Shown here in pieces: positions 57,239-64,000 of a stretch of DNA of 64,000 bases (its first letter is position 1; each line of letters begins with the position of its first letter). The notes below the pieces were generated by a model. It saw only the letters and a program-made list of their open reading frames with translations. It was not told the origin of the DNA and did not search any database. Source of the DNA: Dendrocalamus latiflorus (taxonomy: Eukaryota > Streptophyta > Magnoliopsida > Poales > Poaceae). Made by a program: the position numbers and the translations under genes. The stretch covers positions 28,258,629 to 28,322,628 of the forward strand of contig CM029658.1 of assembly GCA_017311315.1 (NCBI GenBank), in the 5' to 3' direction.

Positions 57239-57520
57239 CTAGGGATGCAAACGGATCGAATACGGACGGATAATGCTTCTATCATATTTGTTTTCATATT
57301 TTTCTCGGATGCGGATATGAATACGGATACCTCGGATATGAATACAAATACGAATAATATCGAATACAGATACGGAGCGAATACGAATCGAAACAAATAC
57401 GGTCACAAATATTCATCGGAACATAAAAACCCCTGAAACTATACATCCAAAATTAATGAAAACACATAAATAGTTTATCTTGTCAAAACATTAATGAAAT
57501 CTAAACAAGCATAATTATTT
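57239..57520 (+). mobile_element. MITE-like sequence related to 43512-43947
   Basis: CTAGGGATGCAAACGGATCG followed by GAATACGGATACC-type repeats. The right end is not defined; sequence to about 57520 is included. Similar to the start of the MITE at 43512. Confidence 0.5.
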
Positions 57521-57869
57521 TTTATCTACAGTATCATACCATTGTATAGATTTTAAATCTTCAAATGGCAGTTAATTTTTCTAAAGTCCTAACTAATTCT
57601 TAATGGATTTCTACCATTTACATGTGATTAATAAATTAATTAAGAATTTAAATTTGCATCAGAATGATTTAAACGGCAGTACATCAATTTAATTGGTACA
57701 AATTTTAGTCTACCGACAATACTAAATATATTTTTAATAAACATAAATATTTGCTAGTGGCTGGTTGTAGGAAAGATGAGAGAGGCTAACTTGGGCTGGA
57801 CAATGTTGGGCTGAAATCTCGGATATCCGAATCAATTATGAAACAGAGCAGGATATAATAGTAGCATGG
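57521..57869. other. AT-rich spacer
   Basis: No ORF or repeat is supported. It may contain the unrecognised right half of the preceding MITE (CTCGGATATCCGAATC at 57819). Confidence 0.35.
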
Positions 57870-58082
57870 TGTCAGAAGATAGAATAGCCAGAATAATTAT
57901 TGGATATATTGCTTGAGGCTCGAAGAGCGTATATATAGAGTACAATATAACTTGGAGATCAAATCAATCAAATATAGATATGGAAGGTTATTAGAGATAT
58001 GGAAGGAATCATATCAGATACAAAATCATCCTAATTGATTCTATTTTATCTCTTATAATCTTGCCAAATATGTATTCTAACA
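57870..58082 (-). repeat. 3' LTR of the small element
   Basis: Plus strand from TGTCAGAAGATAGAATAGCC to GTATTCTAACA. Compared with the right LTR it has many substitutions over 213 bp, so the insertion is not recent. Confidence 0.85.
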
Positions 58083-58357
58083 TCCCCCCATAGTCGGAGC
58101 GAGAGAATCGCGGATGCTCAAGCTGAAGAAGAAGTCGAGGGGATGCTCAAGCTGAAGTAAATGCCGACGAGGAATGTCATGCGAAGAGCCGGTGGTGAAG
58201 TTGTCTGCCATAGAGGTAGTCGTCGAAGGAGGATTACAGAGGAGGTCATGGTCGAGGTGGACACGACCATCGATCACGGAAGGTTATAGTAAACCGGTCG
58301 TAGCTACAGTGAACCTGTCGTAACTACAGAGAAACTAGTCATAGCCACCGTGGTTAA

Positions 58358-58730
58358 CCTACCATGGTCGTTACCGAAGATGAGAGAATGGAGCAGAGAT
58401 AAATGCGCAGAGAGGCAGTGGGGCGACGTGGTCGATCTATCGTGGTCGACCTACCGTGGTTGACTTGCCGTGGTCGATCTACTGTGGTTGACCTGTCATG
58501 GTCGTTATCGAAGATGAGAGAAGATGCCGGCGGAGAAGCTGGCATCACCAGCGGCAGAGAGAAAGAGAGTAAGAGGAGAAGATGCTGGTGGAATAGCTAG
58601 CATCACCGGCAATAGAGGGGGATGGGAAGATGTCAGTAGAACAACTGGCATCAATGGCAGTAGAGAGGGAGGAGACAATGCCGGTGGAACAGCTGGCATC
58701 ACCGGTGGTAGTGGGGGAGAAGAGCAAGCA
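58358..58730 (+). repeat. Internal repeats of the small LTR element
   Basis: First, CGTGGTCGA/CCGTGGTTGAC phrases and two copies of GTCGTTA(C/T)CGAAGATGAG (about 58366 and 58502). Then four imperfect units of about 55-60 bp with GGTGGAA.AGCTGGCATCACC. They give repetitive plus-strand frames (MPVEQLASP) that are not a recognised protein. Confidence 0.6.
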
Positions 58731-58975
58731 AATTGGCGCGAGACGCCGATGCGGTGGGAAACACAGAGAGGGAAGAAGTAGAATCAAAGGATTGGCTTGG
58801 TGTGATGGACGTTGGTAAAGTGCGCTACGGCCAGGGAGATATGAGAAGACACAACGAAGTGGAAGATAATCACAATGGCAGACATGGTTGACAGTTGAGG
58901 CGACGGTGACTGGGGCTAGGAGGAGGTGTCGCTCATCGGGGAGCCCAGATCTGGGGCCGTGGAGCTCGGATCTGG

Positions 58976-59428
58976 TTGGATCCGGGACCTAGCGTGGAGC
59001 TCCATGGCACTGGAGCCAATAGAGATGAGTGGCGGAGAAAGCTGGCTCTAGATCCAGGCGAAAAAACCACCAAGGAGAGTAGAGGGGGCCGATCGGATCC
59101 TGGGTTGGTGGCGGTCGAATTCAGTGAGGGGAGCCAGGAGAGCAGAGGGGGTCGATCGGATCCTACGTTGGCAGCGGCCGAATTCGGTGAGGGGAGCCAG
59201 GATCAGGCGATGGGGAGGCTAGATCTGGTCCTGGCACCGGCCCAACAGTGTCGCGAGCGTGCGCGGTCTAGTGCAGGTGGCAATGGGGGCCGGGAGGAGG
59301 GGCTGCTCGTCGAGGAAGAGCTTGTCGATGGGGAAGCCGAGGGAAAGTGTGATCAGCGCCTCCGTCTCTGTCTTGAGCTGGTGCTCGTGAGTGCGGGTGA
59401 CGGGCTGCAATGGCTAGACCAGATTTGA
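58976..59428 (+). other. Open frame inside the small LTR element
   Basis: A 150-codon plus-strand frame, antisense to the element, containing a duplicated SRGGRSDPxLxAxEF motif caused by a DNA repeat at 59070-59210. No recognised domain; it is not supported as a gene, but is recorded as the longest frame in the element. Confidence 0.3.
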
Positions 59429-59575
59429 TCTGGTGTAGGAAGATAGGAGGCAATCTATCTACAAATATTTTGCACAGCCCCTAGGAGATTAGATCATGGA
59501 GATTGAATCATCTCTCCCAGAGGTAGTGCGCTACAGAAGTTAGTGGTGGCTAGGAACAGGCCCAAATGCGAACTC

Positions 59576-59587
59576 GCTCTGATACCA
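59576..59587 (-). other. Primer-binding site (initiator tRNA-Met)
   Basis: The minus strand reads TGGTATCAGAGC immediately after the 5' LTR, the standard copia priming site. Confidence 0.9.
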
Positions 59588-59799
59588 TGTTGGAAGATAG
59601 AATTGTCGGAATAATTGTTGGATATATTGCTTTAGCCTCGGAGAGTGTATATATAGAGTACAATATGAGTTGGAGATCAAGTTAATCTAACACAGATATG
59701 GAAGGTTACAAGAGATATTGAAGAAATCATATCGGATACTAATCATTCTAATTAATTCTATTCTATCTCTTATAATCTTGTTAAATATATACTCTAACA
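59588..59799 (-). repeat. 5' LTR of the small element
   Basis: Plus strand from TGTTGGAAGATAGAATTGTC to ATATACTCTAACA. It has AGTGTATATATAGAGTAC, a likely TATA box region. Confidence 0.85.
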
Positions 59800-59817
59800 C
59801 AGGGAGCCTCTCATCAG

Positions 59818-60071
59818 TGCTATTCAACTGCTTGTAAACCCACCCACCAAAAAAAATTCCACCGTGTTAATTTGGAGCTACTTTTCGTGGTTATAAGGCA
59901 AGGATGAGATACACAACTAGCGGAGAAGTATATAGCCGACCCGGTTCATTCTCGAAGATAGTAATTAAAGCACCATGTGCTTTAATGAACCATTCATTAT
60001 TGGTACGGAATGTGGCATGCATTAATTTAACTCATATAGTAATGAAGTTTCTTACAGCAATATCTTGGAAT
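59818..60071 (+). repeat. Duplicated block upstream of R1, copy 2
   Basis: Partner of 55844-56095; it is followed directly by R1 copy D without the intervening insertion. Confidence 0.8.
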
Positions 60072-61062
60072 ATCTTTTTTATCAGGATAAGATTCAGTAC
60101 TATATAGTTCAGTTGGTCAGTATAACCTCTAGAGGGGTGAATAATTGTATCCGTGAAGGTAAACTTGGCCTTGCATGAAGCATATATCATTAGGCAGAAA
60201 GAGCTCAAGCCTCAACGTCCATGGCAAAAACAGCGACACTCCTCTCTGTACATCGGTTATAGGCTTGGTAGGCATCGAGAAGTTAACAAAGAGGTGAGTT
60301 CTTTGCAGTTCAAGATCCAGCATGCCGAGCTTCTTTTACCATTTTAACCACCTGAAATTTTTCCATGCCTATATACTTTTTTACCTTAATTTTATGCATG
60401 CACATCTTTTGATAATTTATTTGCTGCTTTTTTTTGTTACTGTAAGCCGGTGTGCGGCCTTATTCCCTGGCAACGGCTAGAGAGGGACCCGACGTCACCC
60501 AGCCCAGGATCGGACCGCTCCCGTCCGATTACATGGCCTTATCATCGTGCTGTATGCAGGGATTGAATGACCCGGAGCACTGGCTTGTTCTCCTGTCCCG
60601 GTGAGTGCCTTTGTGCTCAAGAGTCGGAAACACCTGAAAAAAACAACTGTGCGTACACAATGTCTTTGTGCCTTTGTGCTCAAAAGTCGAAAGCTAATCT
60701 CAAAGCATGCACGGGCAGAAAGCGTGAGGTTTACGACAAGGAGCGTGAGAAAAAGGAAAAAATAGCGGCCAAGACCAAAGAGGCATCTTAGGATTTCAAC
60801 GCCAAACTCGCAAGGAAGGAAAAATAGCCGCTGTCCACGCAATAGGATTTCAACGCCAAACTCGCAAGGAAGAAAAATAGCCGCGGTCCACGCAGTAGGT
60901 TGGGTCGTTCCGCACTAGTCCTCTGAATGTCAAATTTATTTCCATACCAAGAAGGCGCATATGTATCACAGGAGAACTTCGGTTTGTTGCGTCATGCATG
61001 ATGTTGTTTCTTATGCACGTAACCAAATCCTATGCGCTGTGTTATTCACATGTTTATTATAA
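60072..61062 (+). repeat. R1 repeat family, copy D (most complete)
   Basis: Starts TTTTTTATCAGGATAAG and keeps all blocks: the first exon-like block up to GTGAGT at 60294, the second up to a GTGAGT at about 60601, the lysine-rich third (KREVYDKEREKKEKIAAKTK) and two 54-bp repeat units from about 60790. It extends through TGTTTCTTATGCACG to TTTATTATAAA, like copy A. The parent gene or element is unknown. Confidence 0.75.
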
Positions 61063-61964
61063 AGTCTATTTTAATTAATAACATCAAATCTCATCGTCTT
61101 TTCGGATTCAATTCTTTGCGTGCTTAATATCACTTTTCTTCGTACTTACCAATCGTTTCTATCCTAGTCATCCTCACAAAATTTTTCATGAAATTTCTAC
61201 ACTAGAACAACATATGATAATCGTAAAATGTTATTACGAATCGAACATATTTTTTTACCATTCACAGTGTGCGAAATTCACAAATGGATTAATCATTACA
61301 TCGGACTATAACTTACCTCCGTACATACGAGTCATTGATGCCTCAATCATCCCCACAAAATTCTTCTAAAAATTTTTCGCACTAAAACAATATACGCCAA
61401 TCACAATATGTTATTGCCAGTCTAACATATTTCATACTGTTGAGAATCTATGAAAATCGCAAACGGATCAGTCTACCTACATTGTCTGCCTACATCGAAA
61501 AATAACAATCTAAAAAAGATTTCCTACATGTATTATCTACATTTTGTAAGGAGTTTTCAAAATATTTTGCACCTCATTTTCTATATTATAAAATTCGTGC
61601 AGACTGTATACATAAATAAATTATAGATGAAAATTCTTAATGTTTATAATTACAAAAAAGTTACACAAACAAGTAAACAAGACTCCACACAAAAATCATA
61701 ATTTTTAAACCTCATTTCCTATATCTAAATTTATTACATTTTAAATACATTTCCATAAATAAGTAGAAAATTTGCATTTATCACTGGAGACTATTACACC
61801 AACAAACGCACGAAGCATATGTGCACTGTTCCGTAAATCGTACGGTCGGGGACCGCACGACCACTGTAGCCGCGCAATTGTGCGGTCGGAGACTGTACGA
61901 CTCCGAGTGGTGTAGTTGCCGACCGCACACGTAGTCCCGCATTCGGGAAGGGGGTTAATAATAG
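61063..61964. other. AT-rich spacer with a GC-rich inverted-repeat patch
   Basis: Mostly AT-rich without frames. At about 61838-61945 the phrases TACGGTCGGGGACCGCACGA, TGTGCGGTCGGAGAC and GCCGACCGCACACG form repeated inverted GCGGTCGG/CCGACCGC pairs. Confidence 0.5.
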
Positions 61965-62562
61965 TTCAGTACTATATAGTTCAGTTGGTCAGTGTAACCT
62001 TTAGAGGGGTGAATAATTGTATCCGTGAAGGTAGACTTGGCCTTGAATGAAGCATATATATCAGTAGGCAGAAAGAGCTCAAGCCTCAACATTGGTTAGC
62101 AATGTCCATGGCAAGAGCAGCGCCACACCTCTCTGTACATCGGTTATAGGCTTGGTAGGCATCGAGAAGTTAACAAAGAGATGAGTTCTTTGCAGTTCAA
62201 GATCCAGCATGCCGAACTTCTTTTACCATTTTTTTGGTAACCACCTGAAATTTTTCCATGCCTATATACTTTTTTACCTTAATTTTATGCATGCACATCT
62301 TTTGATAATTTATTTGCTGCCTTTTTTTTTTGTTAATGTAAGCCCGTTTGCGGTCTAATTCCCCGGCAACGGCTAGAGAGACCCGACGTCGCCCAGCCCC
62401 GGATCGGACCGCTCCCGAAGTTCGATTACATAGCTTTATCATCATACTGTATGCGGGGATTGACCGACCTGGAGCACCGGCTTGTTGTCCTGTCCGAGTG
62501 AGTGACTCTGTGCTCAAAGAGTCGGAAACACCTGAAAAAAATTTCTGTGCTCACACAACGTA
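61965..62562 (+). repeat. R1 repeat family, copy E (3' truncated)
   Basis: Starts ATAATAGTTCAGTACTATA and carries the 13-bp TTGGTTAGCAATG insertion shared with copy C. It is truncated soon after CACCTGAAAAAAATTTCTG, before the lysine-rich block and the 54-bp repeats. The second donor has changed to GAGTGAGTGAC, so splicing there is less likely. Confidence 0.75.
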
Positions 62563-63893
62563 AAAATGTTTTTTCACGCTCATGATAGAATCAATGGTTA
62601 GCTCTCAGTAATTTCAAGTTTCGAAGTATGGAACATGTAGAACAAAAACTGATATCAGGTTCAGAACAAAAACAGCATTAGCCGAACTTTTGATGAAACA
62701 TTGGCAGACACATAATTCTACAGTCAGAAGAGCTTTCCAATAGAGGATGTTGTTAAGACCTAAAGAAGGCTATAGGCTTTAGTGGGAATTGGTGTTCAGA
62801 AAGTCTTGTAGCTCGAAGTCAATTCTGCTTACCAGTTCCGATTCCTGAGATCTCGAGTGTACAAGAAAAATTGATGTGCGATAAACGAGGTAACTGCATT
62901 GGACATGGAGAAATGAACAATGAGTGGAGGTAACTGCATTGGACATGGAGAAATGAACAATGAGTGATGGCACATCTTTTTGTCTTTGTGTAAGAAACGC
63001 GCCTTCTCTTTGCTTTCTCATGATATATTTTGCAAGTTTCACCTTTGCTTTTTGAAACTCAAACTCTGAAGGGTGCAGCTATCGGACCTTGTCAGGGATA
63101 AACGTATCTTTTTTTTTTTTACAATCTGCTAATCACAGCAAGCACACAAAGAGAAAAAAACTCTCTTAGGTACTGTAGCAAATATCCAATTATATGGTGT
63201 AATTAACTAAACAATCAACTCACTGCATGTAGTGTTTATATATATGACATACGGTTCAACTACTAGATAAAAAATCAAGTGATACATGCATCAATGACCA
63301 ATTCGGACTAAGCACAAGTCTTCAGTATGCATGTAGTGAGTAGCCTCACGTGATGGATATGTATGTATGGTCTGATGGATAAAGTCGATGGCCATGAGAA
63401 GCAAGCACGAAAAAGATCAATGAAACTTTTCCGTGCTTATGCTAGAGAAAAGACTAGAAAAGGTAACCTTTCTTTCTTGACTTGATGTGACCAGTTGATG
63501 TGATGAAAAGGCGGCGTTCCTGCTTTGTATGCAAAGACGCACCCCCAAAAGATTGTTGTCATGCGGCCGACACATGGCAGCACTATTAGCAATTAGCGAT
63601 GCAGAATTTTTCCATGGGAGCGAGCGTGGGCCTTGACGCTCCGATCAAAGAACTGAACGATGAATTCAATGACAATGAACCGATCTGCTGTGATTTCTTT
63701 CTGTGCGTGAGACGGCGATTGAGGAAACCAAGATGACAAGATGAGGACGACACAAAGAAAAACGCACCGCTGGAATTTCTCCGAATAGATCTTTTATTTC
63801 TGAATCATGGTAGCTATAAAGTGCCCTCCTGGTACACGAAACCCTTCCTAACACGGGTTTTCTAAAATTTCAACTTTTCAACTTGTTATGTAT
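62563..63893. other. Spacer, no recognised gene
   Basis: Contains a perfect 40-bp tandem duplication (62887-62966). Minus frames at 63042-62779 and 63854-63666 have no recognised domain. Confidence 0.4.
62887..62966. repeat. Perfect 40-bp tandem duplication
   Basis: Two identical adjacent copies starting GAGGTAACTGCATTGGACAT at 62887 and 62927. Identity indicates a recent event. Confidence 0.9.
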
Positions 63894-64000
63894 CGAAGCC
63901 TCCAGGACCGCACCTCCCGTAGCTTCTCCACGCATCATCCACCATGTGTCGTAGCCTCCGGACCGCACCTCCATAGCTCCAACACGTACCATCCATCTCT
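63894..64000 (+). repeat. About 56-bp tandem repeat reaching the window end
   Basis: Units start CGAAGCCTCCAGGACCGCAC at 63894 and CGTAGCCTCCGGACCGCACC at 63950. The array may continue beyond the window. Confidence 0.6.

Larger units (their letters stand above)
57870..59799 (-). mobile_element. Small non-autonomous copia-type LTR retroelement
   Basis: LTRs of about 212 bp at 57870-58082 and 59588-59799; on the minus strand they start TGTTAGA and end CTTCCAACA or a close variant. The primer-binding site TGGTATCAGAGC (minus, 59587-59576) lies directly beside the right LTR and matches initiator tRNA-Met. A purine tract TATGGGGGGA (minus) lies directly beside the left LTR. Flanks CATGG and CAGGG match at four of five bases. 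The 1.5 kb inside has no gag, RT or integrase. It is GC-rich with tandem repeats whose frames are open on the plus strand. Confidence 0.85.

Noticed and set aside
58976..59428. 150-codon frame as a protein gene
   Set aside because: It lies antisense inside a small LTR element and its internal repetition comes from a DNA tandem repeat. No recognised domain; kept only as a note.

Overview
The window is nuclear DNA of a flowering plant, almost certainly a grass (Poaceae); I cannot fix the genus. The evidence is a group III WRKY gene with the canonical intron in its WRKY domain, Tourist and Stowaway miniature elements, CACTA and hAT elements, long Ty3/gypsy and Ty1/copia LTRs, and GC-rich coding next to AT-rich spacers. 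There is one credible intact host gene; most of the rest is nested transposable elements, local duplications and broken genes.

Layout. 1-1180: a copy of a five-member repeat (called R1 here), then a second repeat (R2). 1.8-4.4 kb: CACTA-type elements, one complete with a TTAA direct repeat. 4.7-6.2 kb: a segment duplicated at 42.5-46.0 kb, each copy interrupted by different insertions. 7.5-9.9 kb: two abutting Tourist-like MITEs, the second split by a hAT element that carries a protein kinase exon fragment. 9.96-13.07 kb: a copia solo LTR split by a gypsy solo LTR. 13.2-14.7 kb: the three-exon WRKY gene on the minus strand. 15.66-27.31 kb: one 11.7 kb gypsy-type LTR element on the minus strand, with matching CATAT target duplications. 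It has gag and two protease fragments, no polymerase, several tandem arrays and a four-exon gene on the opposite strand. 27.45-30.03 kb: another probable solo LTR. 30-34 kb: repeats and spacer.

34.7-36.9 kb: the 3' end of a second group III WRKY gene, cut off by an R1 copy, then a LINE remnant. 40-42.5 kb: a degenerate gene tail, a (TA)n tract and a minus-strand LINE remnant. 46.6 kb: a short ORF with a signal peptide. 47.6-52.6 kb: a host gene relic split by a 3.3 kb solo LTR (AGTAG target duplication) and an inverted copia LTR. 54-55.6 kb: an R2 copy with a Stowaway MITE inside, then another CACTA element. 55.8-62.6 kb: three more R1 copies, two in a duplicated block separated by a small LTR element with a clear primer-binding site and polypurine tract. 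62.6-64 kb: spacer with short tandem repeats.

The genes do not form a pathway. The common thread is a group III WRKY locus (one intact gene and one truncated gene) in a repeat-rich region. The most unusual objects are the polymerase-less LTR element with its spliced opposite-strand gene, and the R1 family, which has exon-like blocks with conserved splice donors and an 18-codon tandem repeat.
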